Below the pieces are notes generated by a model. The model was given only the letters and a program-made list of their open reading frames with translations. It was not told the origin of the DNA and made no database searches. Shown here one piece after another: positions 26,442 to 35,116 of a stretch of DNA of 47,272 nt. Position numbers and translations under genes: made by a program. Numbering within the stretch: position 1 is the first letter of the stretch; each line of letters begins with the position of its first letter. This stretch comes from Spirochaetota bacterium. GTDB lineage: Bacteria; Spirochaetota; Leptospiria; Turneriellales; Turneriellaceae. The DNA lies in assembly GCA_963205035.1 (NCBI GenBank), contig CAUJII010000013.1:1-47272 (forward strand), given 5' to 3'.

Positions 26442-27232
26442 GGCATGCCCTCGATAGCGCCCCAGCCGAAATGGGGAACGAGTTCTTGCGCCAAATTTTG
26501 GTATGCCACAGCGACTTTGTTGTGCGGGGCGTATTCAAAAATATCCTGCCTCAAAAGATGCGCTTCTTCAACGGCTACCGAACGGGGGATTGAAGTCTTC
26601 AAGATCGGTAAAATTTTCTCGACTTCTGGAATCATCGCCTGTGCAAGCGTGGTTCTTCCGTCGTGGAGCGTCAAGCACCCGCCTAAAATTTTCAAGTTCG
26701 CATTATAGCGGCGATTCACAGTCGAGACAGCGTCGCGGATATTCTGGATGCCGTCTATCGAAAACTTGGATATTTGCAACGGGACCAAAAGAAAATCGGC
26801 GGCGACCATGGCGTTTATGGTAATAACCGAAAGCGACGGCGGGCAATCGAGAAGAATAAGATCGAATTCGTTCTTGAGGCCCTCGAGTGCGTCCTTGAGT
26901 TTGAAAAAGCCATCGAGTGCTCCTGAGAGTTGTGATTCGACTTCGACTAAGTGCAAACTCGACGGAATGATAAAAAAATTCGGTACCGCCGTCTGGTGAA
27001 GGAGTGCGCTTGTGGGTTTCGACGCTTGAAAGAGAGCGTGCACAGAAACTTCGGGTGGGATGTCTTTTGCCCCTCCCAAAAGAATGGAGGTCGCATTACG
27101 CTGCGAATCTAAATCGATGAGTAAAATTTTCTTCTCGGGAAAAAAACGCGCAAACGCATGCGCCAACGCCAAACTTGTCGTCGTCTTGGCAACCCCGCCC
27201 TTTTGGTTGGTTATGGAAAGTACCGTAGCCAT
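26438..27232 (-). CDS. ParA/MinD-family ATPase
   Basis: The 264-aa protein has the deviant Walker A motif KGGVAKTTTS at about 10-19, LLIDLDSQRNAT and LILLDCPPSLS, so it is a dimerising ParA-type positioning ATPase. An upstream in-frame start at 27262 is possible, but ATG 27232 (MATVLSITNQKGG) has AAAGG 7 nt before it. There is no ParB gene or parS-like cluster next to it. Instead its stop overlaps a membrane-protein gene, which points to positioning of an envelope complex rather than plasmid partition. Part of its ribosome site lies in a hairpin. Confidence 0.9.
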   Translation of the reverse strand: MATVLSITNQKGGVAKTTTSLALAHAFARFFPEKKILLIDLDSQRNATSILLGGAKDIPPEVSVHALFQASKPTSALLHQTAVPNFFIIPSSLHLVEVESQLSGALDGFFKLKDALEGLKNEFDLILLDCPPSLSVITINAMVAADFLLVPLQISKFSIDGIQNIRDAVSTVNRRYNANLKILGGCLTLHDGRTTLAQAMIPEVEKILPILKTSIPRSVAVEEAHLLRQDIFEYAPHNKVAVAYQNLAQELVPHFGWGAIEGMP

Positions 27233-27241
27233 AGTTAAACC

Positions 27242-27264
27242 TTTTGTGCGCAGCGCGCACAAAA
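27242..27264 (-). promoter_or_regulatory. Perfect 10-bp hairpin overlapping the parA ribosome-binding site
   Basis: TTTTGTGCGC and GCGCACAAAA form a perfect stem with a 3-nt loop. In the minus-strand RNA the 3' arm ends in AAAA, which is part of the AAAGG ribosome site of parA (27244-27240). There is no following U-tract, so a role in translation control is more likely than termination. Confidence 0.45.
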
Positions 27265-27269
27265 ATCCG

Positions 27270-27289
27270 AAGTGGGATTAATCCCACTT
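27270..27289 (-). terminator. Perfect 20-bp palindrome spanning the tal stop codon, candidate terminator
   Basis: AAGTGGGATT followed by AATCCCACTT is an exact palindrome. The tal stop TAA (27280-27278) is at its centre. In minus-strand RNA it is followed by CGG and AUUUUUG, a short U-tract, so it may act as a Rho-independent terminator between tal and parA. Confidence 0.4.
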
Positions 27290-27925
27290 AAATTTTTTCG
27301 CATCAGCCAAAAATTTCTCAAGCCCTTGATCGGTGAGCGGGTGCTTCACGAGCTGGTTAAAAACACTAAAGGGAATCGTTGCTACATCGGCCCCCATGAG
27401 CGCGGCTTCTTTGAGGTGGATCGGGTGGCGGATGCTCGCGACTAAAACCCTGGTTCCAAATTCGTAGTTGTCATAGACCTGAACAATGTCTTCGATGAGG
27501 TCCATGCCTTCGGCGCTGATGTCGTCTAAACGGCCGACAAAAGGAGAGATGTAAGTCGCGCCGACTTTCGCCGCGAGAAGAGCTTGGTTGACTGAAAAGC
27601 ACAACGTCACGTTTGTGTCGATGCCTTCTTCGCTTAAAACCTTGACCGCTTTGAGCCCCTCTGGAATCAAAGGAACTTTCACGACGACATTTTTTGCAAT
27701 CTTGGCAAGCTCTCTGGCTTCCTTGAGAATTCCTTCTTTGTCTATCGAAAGAACTTCTGCGGACACAGGCCCTTCGACAATCGAGCAAATTTCTTGGATG
27801 ACTGCCTTGAAAGGTTTACCCGTCTTCGCAATGAGCGAGGGGTTCGTTGTCACTCCGTCTAAGATGCCGAGTTCATGCGCTGCTTTGATTTCTTCTATGT
27901 CTGCCGTATCGATAAAAAATTCCAT
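27278..27925 (-). CDS. tal: Transaldolase/fructose-6-phosphate aldolase family enzyme (TalC type)
   Basis: The 215-aa protein is a short-type class I aldolase with the Schiff-base lysine Lys83 in VVVKVPL, the N-terminal FIDTAD motif and the family signature ASIRHPIHLKEAALMGAD. It belongs to the compact subgroup that includes bacterial transaldolases and F6P aldolase. Which activity it has is not settled by sequence alone. Transaldolase in the pentose phosphate pathway is the likelier role. ATG 27925 was chosen because the protein starts MEFFIDTAD. It lies 4 nt after the mutY stop. Confidence 0.9.
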   Translation of the reverse strand: MEFFIDTADIEEIKAAHELGILDGVTTNPSLIAKTGKPFKAVIQEICSIVEGPVSAEVLSIDKEGILKEARELAKIAKNVVVKVPLIPEGLKAVKVLSEEGIDTNVTLCFSVNQALLAAKVGATYISPFVGRLDDISAEGMDLIEDIVQVYDNYEFGTRVLVASIRHPIHLKEAALMGADVATIPFSVFNQLVKHPLTDQGLEKFLADAKKFKWD

Positions 27926-27929
27926 AGGT

Positions 27930-29003
27930 TCAAAAAAAGGCGGGGACGGCGTTGTCAATTGCTTTCAATGCCTTCTGCATCAAACTCGAATGGCACCTCT
28001 TCAGGAGTTCCCCGCATGAAAAAAATTCAAGCTCCTTTAGACCCGCCGGGCTCGCTCGCAGCACAACTCGGATGCGGTGGTGCGTTATGGAATGGGTAAA
28101 TTCGATAGGTTGGATTACCTCTCGCACACCTCTTTCATTCGCGAGCGACAACAGAAGCCCTTTGGGTAGTTTCCCCTTGATATGGTTATTGCTATCTCTA
28201 ACAATACTCGGGAATAAGAGTTCTCCCCGCAGAAAAGGAAATTCGACAGGGCTTTGAACTACGCCATATAAACCGTCTTTTTTTATGAGGAACATCTCCC
28301 ACAAAATTTCAACGGGTACTCGCGGCGGCTTCTTGCGAGGAAAAGCACCCTCTTCCCCTTTTTCATACGCTCGGCAAAATTGTGCGGCGAAACAGATATG
28401 ACAAAGCGGTTTCTTCTTGCAAATGGTTTGACCCCACTGCATGAGGGCTTCGTTGAATTCGCCGGCGTCTTCTGCCTCATTCAAAAAATACGCGCCTTTC
28501 TCGCGCAGCGTTTTCTCAAACCGTGCCGTCCCTTGTTCGTCTTCAACAGCAAAAAGACGCGAGAGCACCCGTGCATGGTTTGCATCGAGAGATAGAATTT
28601 TTTCGCCGTTAAAGATCGACGCGATGATCGCGGCGGTATAGCGGCCAATACCCGAGATTTTCTCAAGCGTTTCTGCTTCGCGCGGCATTTTTCCGCCATA
28701 ATGCAAAATAATTTCTTTTGCACCTTTGTGCAAATTCCGCGCACGGCTATAATAGCCCATGCCTCGAAACGCTTCGAGAACAGCGCTTTCTTCTGCGCTC
28801 GCGAGCGAAGCGATTGTGGGGAATTTTTTCAGAAATGCCGTGAGCTTTTCTTGTGCGGCAGAAATCTGCGTCTGCTGCAAAAAAATCTCGGTAACCCACG
28901 TACTGTAAGGCGTTCTGTTTTTTCTGAAACTATATTTGTCTCTCTCGTGTGAATACCACTGGCTCAAGCGCGAAAGAATTTCAGAAATCGTAGAGTGCCG
29001 CAT
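27930..29003 (-). CDS. mutY: MutY adenine DNA glycosylase
   Basis: MutY removes A mispaired with 8-oxoguanine. The 357-aa protein has PYSTWVTEIFLQQTQ with the catalytic Glu, the helix-hairpin-helix region EKISGIGRYTAAII and catalytic Asp in SLDANHARVLSR. An iron-sulfur loop (CKKKPLCHICFAAQFC) and a C-terminal NUDIX-like recognition domain follow. The cluster spacing reads C-x5-C-x2-C-x5-C, one residue shorter than the usual x6 in the first interval. The ATG at 29003 is 1 nt after the guaD stop. An upstream start at 29033 would overlap guaD. Confidence 0.92.
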   Translation of the reverse strand: MRHSTISEILSRLSQWYSHERDKYSFRKNRTPYSTWVTEIFLQQTQISAAQEKLTAFLKKFPTIASLASAEESAVLEAFRGMGYYSRARNLHKGAKEIILHYGGKMPREAETLEKISGIGRYTAAIIASIFNGEKILSLDANHARVLSRLFAVEDEQGTARFEKTLREKGAYFLNEAEDAGEFNEALMQWGQTICKKKPLCHICFAAQFCRAYEKGEEGAFPRKKPPRVPVEILWEMFLIKKDGLYGVVQSPVEFPFLRGELLFPSIVRDSNNHIKGKLPKGLLLSLANERGVREVIQPIEFTHSITHHRIRVVLRASPAGLKELEFFSCGELLKRCHSSLMQKALKAIDNAVPAFF

Positions 29004-29004
29004 T

Positions 29005-30309
29005 TTAGCGTGCGAAGACTTTTTCGCCTGCAATAAAAGACTCGTTCACCATTTGCGGATGCGAGCGGTAGACAATCCGTTGCAGCTTTTCACTGAGCGC
29101 GTCATAATTATTTTTTCTCTCATTTAAGAGCGGGTTTGCCATCGAAGAATCGACGACAATGAAATCGGCTTTCTTGCCGACAGCAAAACTCCCCAAGTCG
29201 TCGCGGCCGATTGCGCGCGCATTCAGAAGCGTCGCTTGACAAAGCGCATTCTCAACCGAAACAGTGCTCTCTTCTTTGAGAAGCGAACTTCTGAGTTTCG
29301 ATACCTCGACCATTGTGCGCATCTCATCGAAGAGCGAAAGCGAATACCCTCCCGCGACGTCGGTCCCCAACCCCATCGAAAGTCCCTGCTCTTTGAAAAG
29401 ACGGTATGGCATGATGCCGCTGCCCAAAAACGAATTCGAGGTAGGACAATGCACGAGAACGCTCTTGCGCTCTTGAATTATCCGTAGCTCCTCTGAACTC
29501 AGATGGATGCCATGCCCTAAGAGCGTGCGTTCATGCAAACACCCCGTTCTATCATAGACACCCGCATAAGACGACGCGGTGGGAAACAAGCGCAGAGTTT
29601 CGTGGACCTCGTCGACGTTCTCGCTGATGTGAGTTTGAAGAAGCGTTTTATATTCCTGGCTTAGCCTTCCCGAAAGCGCGAGCAGTTCTTCGCTGCACGT
29701 AATCGCAAAACGCGGCGTCACGACAAACTCGGTGTTTTTTTTCTTGTGGTATTTCTCAAGCAGAAAAAGCGAATCTTTTTCAGTTTGATTCACCGTCGTC
29801 TGCAAATCGGGAGGCACGTTTCTATCCATGAGGGCCGGGCCCATGTACGCGCGAATTTTTGCTTTTGTCGCTTCTTCAAAAGCGATGGCCGCCGCTTCAA
29901 AAAAAGGCGAGAGGTATGCGACGACGGTGGTTGTGCCTAACGAAAGACAGCTCTCAAAAAAATTTCGGCTCTGCTCTTCAGCAACTCGACTCTCTCTGAA
30001 GCGCGCTTCTTGCGGGTAAGTATATTTTTCAAGCCAAGGCAGAAGTGCGTGCTCACCTTGCGCTACGAATTCATACTGAGGCAAATGTGTATGCAAATCG
30101 ATGAGCCCTGGCAGCACGATGAAATTTTCGCGCAACAAGACACTCTGGCCTGCGAGAGTCTCTAAAGGCGGCACATCGCCAAAATATGTAATCTCTCCTT
30201 CGGTGTTCCAAAGCAAACATGCTTTTTCAAAATATTCTACTTTTCCACTTGAAGTGGGATTAACAAACGAAGCTATAATTCCCTTCGCTGCGGCGTTCTT
30301 AGTTTTCAT
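29005..30309 (-). CDS. guaD: Guanine deaminase
   Basis: GuaD converts guanine to xanthine in purine catabolism or salvage. The 434-aa amidohydrolase has LPGLIDLHTHLPQY with the HxH metal pair, GTTTVVAY, MDRNVPP, THISEN, LGHGIHLS, HCPTSNSFLGSG and GTDVAGG, a set characteristic of guanine deaminases rather than other amidohydrolases. The ATG overlaps the stop of the ABC ATPase gene (ATGA). Confidence 0.88.
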   Translation of the reverse strand: MKTKNAAAKGIIASFVNPTSSGKVEYFEKACLLWNTEGEITYFGDVPPLETLAGQSVLLRENFIVLPGLIDLHTHLPQYEFVAQGEHALLPWLEKYTYPQEARFRESRVAEEQSRNFFESCLSLGTTTVVAYLSPFFEAAAIAFEEATKAKIRAYMGPALMDRNVPPDLQTTVNQTEKDSLFLLEKYHKKKNTEFVVTPRFAITCSEELLALSGRLSQEYKTLLQTHISENVDEVHETLRLFPTASSYAGVYDRTGCLHERTLLGHGIHLSSEELRIIQERKSVLVHCPTSNSFLGSGIMPYRLFKEQGLSMGLGTDVAGGYSLSLFDEMRTMVEVSKLRSSLLKEESTVSVENALCQATLLNARAIGRDDLGSFAVGKKADFIVVDSSMANPLLNERKNNYDALSEKLQRIVYRSHPQMVNESFIAGEKVFAR

Positions 30310-31064
30310 TCTATTACAGGGATGGGGCCCACGAGGCGGCCTTCTCGGAATTGTTCGACATAAGGGTCTGTCGTCCGACGGAACTCTTCTGTCGTCATCA
30401 CCGAATGGAGCACACCCGAGACAATGAGACCGATTTTGTCTGCGAGCTTATACGCAAGATTAAAATCGTGCGCGACGACAATCGCCGTGCTCCCTAAATT
30501 CTTTTTGATTTCGATGATGAGGTCTGCGATCGCATCGGTCAAGACAGGGTCGAGCCCCGCCGTTGGGTCGTCAAAAAGCAAGAGCTTGGGATCCATAGCG
30601 ATCGCTCGCGCAATGCCCGCTCGCTTTTGCATCCCACCCGATAGTTCTGAAGGGTACTTATCTTCGACGTTCTTAAGCCCCGCTCGATTCAAACACTCCG
30701 TCGCCTTCTCGCGCAGCGCATCCACGCCCAAGTCGCTGAACCGCCTCAGCGCGAAGACGACATTTTGCCAAACGTGCATCGAATCGAAAAGTCCCGACTT
30801 TTGAAAGACATACCCCATGCTACGGCGCAATTCCTCCAATTCTTCGTGCTCCAGGTGGTGGACGTTTTGCCCAAAGACGGTGGCACTACCGCGTTGTGGT
30901 TTGAAAAGCCCCGCGAGAGTTTTCAGAAAGACTGTCTTGCCGCAGCCGTTCTTCCCCATGAGGACGAGCGTCTCGCCTTCATTCACAGAAACCGATATGT
31001 CGTTCAAAATAAGTTTTCCGTCGAGCGTTAAATTCAGGTTTTCTGTTTGCACAGCCAAAGGCAT
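30306..31064 (-). CDS. ABC transporter ATPase, MlaF-like
   Basis: The 252-aa protein has Walker A GKNGCGKT, the signature SGGMQKRAGIARAIAMDP, Walker B LLLFDDPTAGLDP and the switch His in VVAHDF. The wording of the signature region is typical of Mla/Ttg2-type ATPases that move phospholipids between membranes. No permease (MlaE) or MCE protein gene is adjacent, so its partners must be elsewhere. AGGTAAGAG precedes the ATG, after a 59-nt gap. Confidence 0.87.
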   Translation of the reverse strand: MPLAVQTENLNLTLDGKLILNDISVSVNEGETLVLMGKNGCGKTVFLKTLAGLFKPQRGSATVFGQNVHHLEHEELEELRRSMGYVFQKSGLFDSMHVWQNVVFALRRFSDLGVDALREKATECLNRAGLKNVEDKYPSELSGGMQKRAGIARAIAMDPKLLLFDDPTAGLDPVLTDAIADLIIEIKKNLGSTAIVVAHDFNLAYKLADKIGLIVSGVLHSVMTTEEFRRTTDPYVEQFREGRLVGPIPVIE

Positions 31065-31123
31065 CTCTTACCTCGCATAAGACTCGAAGCGCACTGTCAG
31101 CTAATTAACTCTCTTGAGCATCC

Positions 31124-31870
31124 TCAATCTTTGAGCAGAAAGCGCACAGTCACCACTCCAGTCGCACTCTCGCCCGACGCCGATGGGGAAAAAATCGCAC
31201 GGCGGTATGCGTTCTTTGCGTTCAAGTCGAGGCGGGTAATCCCGCTCGACTCTTCAACCTCAACGCTCGTCACGCGCCCCTTCGAGTCAACCTCAATCAA
31301 GAGCTTCACTACGCCCTGTCCCGATTTCTTGCGCACGCTTTCAGGATAATCAATAGACGGCAAACTGACGAGCTTGCGTTGGCCGCCCTTGCGCCACTGA
31401 GTCGTGGATTGCTTTCTTCCCCTCGGAATGACGACATCCTCGTCGGTCTCACTCTTGCTGCCGCGTTTGAATTTTTCGCTGCCCCAGGTAGTGCCACCCG
31501 ATTTATGACTCGGTTCAGCGGCGACCTTCGAGTTGCGCGCAAACATTTGGCTCTCATAAGAACTCCACGGGTCTTCTAAGCTTGGCGTTCCCGAAACCGC
31601 GCTCTTTTGCCGCTTCGACTTACTGCGCGCACTCTTTGCGGCCCCGCTTTTTTGCCTCTGCCGTCTCTTATTTTCCTGCGGTATTTCTTTGAGTTCCAAT
31701 TCTTCATGCTCTTCTTTTGTGGGACTTTGAACGATGAGCGCCACCTCGAGCGTGCGGTCGGTTTCTTTGTGCGTTACGAATAAAATCAACAAAAGAAGAA
31801 TTGCATGAGCGGCGAGCGAATAGAGAAATGCTTTTTGCAACCGCATTGATGCGGCAACATAATTATACAT
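31124..31870 (-). CDS. TonB-like energy transducer
   Basis: The 248-aa protein has a short N-terminal cytoplasmic piece and one membrane helix (about 13-32, FLYSLAAHAILLLLILF). A long periplasmic linker rich in Lys, Arg, Ser and Gln replaces the usual Pro-rich spacer. It ends in a TonB C-terminal domain (SIDYPESVRKKSGQGVVKLL, then VDSKGRVTSVEVEESSG). TonB couples the proton motive force to outer-membrane receptors. No ExbB/ExbD or receptor gene is nearby. ATG 31870 shares one base with the sufS stop. MRLQKAF eight codons later is an alternative start. Confidence 0.85.
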   Translation of the reverse strand: MYNYVAASMRLQKAFLYSLAAHAILLLLILFVTHKETDRTLEVALIVQSPTKEEHEELELKEIPQENKRRQRQKSGAAKSARSKSKRQKSAVSGTPSLEDPWSSYESQMFARNSKVAAEPSHKSGGTTWGSEKFKRGSKSETDEDVVIPRGRKQSTTQWRKGGQRKLVSLPSIDYPESVRKKSGQGVVKLLIEVDSKGRVTSVEVEESSGITRLDLNAKNAYRRAIFSPSASGESATGVVTVRFLLKD

Positions 31871-33111
31871 TACTTGCGGAAAATCTTTTTAACGTGTTGG
31901 ATGCCTTCTAAGAGCTTATCGACTTCGTCTTGCGTATTGTAAACACTCATCGATGCGCGTGCAGTCGCGCTCACGCCTAACGCGCGCATAAGAATTTGGC
32001 AGCAATGGTGTCCTGCACGAATGCAAATCATTTGCTCGTCTAAGAGAGTGCCTATATCGTGCGGGTGGACTCCCGGTATCTCGAACGAATAAATCGCGGA
32101 GCGCGTCTTAGCCCCTTTGCCAAAAAAACGAATTCCCGCTTTTTCAAACGCCGCGTCAGCATACGCTGTTATCTCCCTATCGTGCGCATGGATTTCGCGC
32201 GCATATTCATCGGCAAACTCGATGGCCTTGCCTAACGAGAAAATTTCGCCGACGGCTTGCGTACCCGCTTCAAAGCGTGTCGGAGCTTCTAAATACGTCG
32301 AATGATCTTTTTCGACGAGGTTTATCATTCCACCGCCGCCCTGCCAAACATCCAAACTGTCGAGAACTCGCTTCGAGCCGACGACCGCACCAATACCCGT
32401 TGCCGAGAAAAGCTTATGCCCTGAAAAAACAGTGAAGTCGGGTTGCAGTTCCCGCAAAGTTTGAGGGGCGTGCAAAATTCCCTGCGCAGCGTCGACGATG
32501 AAGACTGCGCCAATTCGTTTCGCGGCCTCGCGAAACGGCGCTAAGTCATGCACAATCCCCGTCACATTCGATTGCAGGCTCAGAGAGACAATACGTAGAG
32601 AATACGAAGCCTCGATTCTCGAAAGGAAATCCACCGGATAATTAAAATTACCCTCGCTGTCGATGGGGACGTAAAGAAGTGCATATCCCATGCGCTCCGC
32701 TGCAATTTGCCACGGCACGATATTCGCGTGGTGCTCGCTTTCACTGATAAGAATTGCGGGTTTTTTATCGCTCTGGTAAGCGGCAAAAAAATCTTTGAGA
32801 TGACTCTTGGGTGATGTTAGAGAATGTGCCAAGAGGTTCAAGCCTTCCGTCGTGCCGCGAACAAAAACCGACGTCCCATCTTTTTCGTCCGTGACAAACC
32901 GCGTCACTTTTTGCCGCACGCTTTCGACCGTGTCGGTTGCATGCTGCGAAAGTTTGTAAACCCCCCGGTGGATGTTCACCGATTCATGCGTATGGTAGTG
33001 TAACAGAGCGTCGATTGCACTCTGCGGTTTGAGAGAGGTTGCGGCAGAATCGAAGTAAACAACCCCTGGATTATTTTGAATAAACGGGAAAAAATTTCTA
33101 AGAGAAGCCAT
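31870..33111 (-). CDS. sufS: SufS-type cysteine desulfurase
   Basis: This PLP enzyme mobilises sulfur from cysteine for iron-sulfur cluster assembly. The 413-aa protein carries the Schiff-base Lys233 (SGHKLFSATGIG), PTRFEAGT, and the active-site cysteine Cys370 in RAGHHCCQ, the group II signature. No sufBCD, sufE or sufU gene is next to it. It starts 28 nt after the cytochrome lipoprotein gene without a visible ribosome site. Confidence 0.93.
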   Translation of the reverse strand: MASLRNFFPFIQNNPGVVYFDSAATSLKPQSAIDALLHYHTHESVNIHRGVYKLSQHATDTVESVRQKVTRFVTDEKDGTSVFVRGTTEGLNLLAHSLTSPKSHLKDFFAAYQSDKKPAILISESEHHANIVPWQIAAERMGYALLYVPIDSEGNFNYPVDFLSRIEASYSLRIVSLSLQSNVTGIVHDLAPFREAAKRIGAVFIVDAAQGILHAPQTLRELQPDFTVFSGHKLFSATGIGAVVGSKRVLDSLDVWQGGGGMINLVEKDHSTYLEAPTRFEAGTQAVGEIFSLGKAIEFADEYAREIHAHDREITAYADAAFEKAGIRFFGKGAKTRSAIYSFEIPGVHPHDIGTLLDEQMICIRAGHHCCQILMRALGVSATARASMSVYNTQDEVDKLLEGIQHVKKIFRK

Positions 33112-33139
33112 TGTCTAATGGCAAGATAATCAAAAAAAC

Positions 33140-34645
33140 TCACGGCGTCTGAATTTTCAGCAAACCGAGCGCTGGGCCTGAAAACTCGCGTACGAGAGGC
33201 GTTCCTTCTTTGTTATACGAAATTATGGGAATGTTACCGCTCCCCACGAGCAGTTGGCCTTGATTGTTAGTCGCGAGCACGGTGGGGCGCACGGAGAGTG
33301 TAAAATGTTTTCGTGAAAAGTTCAAACCCTTTGTGTGGGTAAGAAGCGTCAAATCTTGCTTGCGCACGGGGTCGGTATAGAACCGGCTTACTGCAATCGA
33401 TACTCCATCGCGAGCGGGTAGAAGCACTAAGGAAAGAGCGCCGGGCAACGATTCAAACCCCTTCTGCGTAAGAGTACCGTTCGCGAAACGATAAATACGC
33501 AACCCTTGATCGTTCTTCACTTCGTTGTACGGCCCTTGGTCGGCATTGTCGCCGCTCAAAACCAAAATTTCGTCGGTGCCGTCCTTGTCGATATCCACAA
33601 CTTCGAGCCACACCGAGCCCAAGTGCGGCGGGTAATCGACGAGCGATTTCTTACGCGAAACGCCCGCCTTGTAATCGATGCGAAAAAGTCCTTCTCTTGC
33701 ACCGCCAGCAAGTGCCAAGAAGGAAAATTCACCCGGCTTCTCGCTCTTAATTTCTGCGAGCCTCACCACCGACTCTCTTTCGCTGATTGTGTTGCACGCA
33801 TATTTTGCGCGCTGGCTCGTACACGCGAGAACTCCCCCGCCGACAACATTACCGAAAAGCGCAACGACAAAATCGGGCGTGTTGTCGTTATTAAGATTCG
33901 CTATAAGAAAGTGTGCAGCACGGGGTAAATCCCATAGAATTTTGTGGTATTGATACCCCTGACGCGAGACTTTATAGATAGACGACCTTGCGTCAGCATC
34001 GAGCGAGCCTAAGAGCGAACCGAGGGTGAGAACATAATAAGCGTCTGGAGTTTCGACCAAGTGAACGGGAGGAGAATCGAGCGGAATGCTTTTTATCGTT
34101 CTGAGATTTGCGTCTAAGAAAAAAAGAGTACCGCTCATGCCGCCACCGACGGCAAAGCCGCCATGCGAGAGCCGAGCGAGAAGAGTCACGCCCCGGTCTG
34201 CAATCCCAATCTCTGTAAGCGAAGCTTCGTGCGCTTCTTCACTCGATTCAAAAGGATGGCGCGCAGAAGCGAGATACCAAGCCTTGAGAGAGTGCCATTC
34301 GTTCGGCAAGACCATTGCGTTTACGGGAATTTTATTTTGACGCTTCAAGAGTTCATATCGGTTCCTGAATTGTTCTTTCTCGAGTGGGTCGAGTTGCCGC
34401 GATGCGTCGACGCCCAAGAAGAGCCCCATGTACGCGAGCATGAAGTGCGCGCTCACTTGCGTCATCGATTCGGGCTGTGGCACAAGGTGGCATGCGGAGC
34501 AATGTTTCTCTGCGGCTTTCTTGCCCTCTTTGAGTGTCGCCGCATCGACGCTGAGTGCTTCGCCGCGAAAAGAGTTAAACCGCGCACGGTTGCACGAGAG
34601 CACGGCGAAAAGAAAAATAAAAGATAAAATGGTTTTTAGATACAT
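33140..34645 (-). CDS. Lipoprotein with c-type haem motif and FG-GAP/VCBS propeller
   Basis: The 501-aa protein has a lipobox LSC with Cys18, then a single CSACH haem-binding site (49-53) preceded by a helix, as in a small cytochrome c domain. A beta-propeller-like region of about 350 residues follows, with Ca-binding FG-GAP style loops (NLNNDNTPDFVV, DIDKDGTDEILVLSGD). It should sit in the periplasm or outer membrane and carry one covalent haem. I see no enzyme-specific motif. An electron-transfer or substrate-binding role is possible. Confidence 0.82.
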   Translation of the reverse strand: MYLKTILSFIFLFAVLSCNRARFNSFRGEALSVDAATLKEGKKAAEKHCSACHLVPQPESMTQVSAHFMLAYMGLFLGVDASRQLDPLEKEQFRNRYELLKRQNKIPVNAMVLPNEWHSLKAWYLASARHPFESSEEAHEASLTEIGIADRGVTLLARLSHGGFAVGGGMSGTLFFLDANLRTIKSIPLDSPPVHLVETPDAYYVLTLGSLLGSLDADARSSIYKVSRQGYQYHKILWDLPRAAHFLIANLNNDNTPDFVVALFGNVVGGGVLACTSQRAKYACNTISERESVVRLAEIKSEKPGEFSFLALAGGAREGLFRIDYKAGVSRKKSLVDYPPHLGSVWLEVVDIDKDGTDEILVLSGDNADQGPYNEVKNDQGLRIYRFANGTLTQKGFESLPGALSLVLLPARDGVSIAVSRFYTDPVRKQDLTLLTHTKGLNFSRKHFTLSVRPTVLATNNQGQLLVGSGNIPIISYNKEGTPLVREFSGPALGLLKIQTP

Positions 34646-34654
34646 GCACTGCGC

Positions 34655-35116
34655 TCACCGCATCGCTTGACGCAGGAGTTTCACGACTTCGGTGTGGTTG
34701 CCGCGCTCTGCAAGAATCAGCGCGGTTTCGTGGGTCGGCGATCTGTAACGCACGTTCGCTTTCGCGGCAATCAGGTCTTGCACGATTTCCGTATAGCCTG
34801 AAACCGAGGCGAGCATGAGAGCAGTCCATCCGAATTTATTGGTAATATCTGTGCGCGCTTTTGCAGCGAGGAGTTTTTTCACCACCGCAGTCTGTCCACG
34901 CTCCGCTGCGCTCATGAGCGGCGTATAACCATACGTATTTTTTTCGTTCAGGTTTTGGCCTGTCGCAATCATCTTATCGACCGTTTCTGCGTCGCCACGA
35001 GACGCCGCATCGACGAATGCGTCTGCGGGTTTGTCAAACGTACGCTTCTGCGACGAAGAGCAGCTCAAAACGGCGCTGAGTGCAATGAAGAGAGAACTAC
35101 CAAAAAAAAGACGCAT
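34655..35116 (-). CDS. Ankyrin-repeat lipoprotein
   Basis: From ATG 35116 the product is 153 aa, with a signal peptide and lipobox (VLSC, Cys19). About four ankyrin repeats follow (YGYTPLMSAAERGQTAVVKK, FGWTALMLASVSGYTEIVQD, HETALILAERGNHTEVVKLL). The stop of the bactofilin gene overlaps the ATG (TGATG). An upstream in-frame start at 35146 lies inside the bactofilin gene and would place charged residues before the signal peptide. It is probably a periplasmic protein-binding module. Confidence 0.85.
   Translation of the reverse strand: MRLFFGSSLFIALSAVLSCSSSQKRTFDKPADAFVDAASRGDAETVDKMIATGQNLNEKNTYGYTPLMSAAERGQTAVVKKLLAAKARTDITNKFGWTALMLASVSGYTEIVQDLIAAKANVRYRSPTHETALILAERGNHTEVVKLLRQAMR

Noticed and set aside
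26438..27232. Plasmid-type partition locus
   Set aside because: There is no ParB gene, no clustered parS-like repeat and no replication gene. The surrounding genes are chromosomal housekeeping genes.
27242..27264. Rho-independent terminator
   Set aside because: The stem has A/T at its base on both strands but is not followed by a U-tract in the direction of transcription. It overlaps the parA ribosome site instead.
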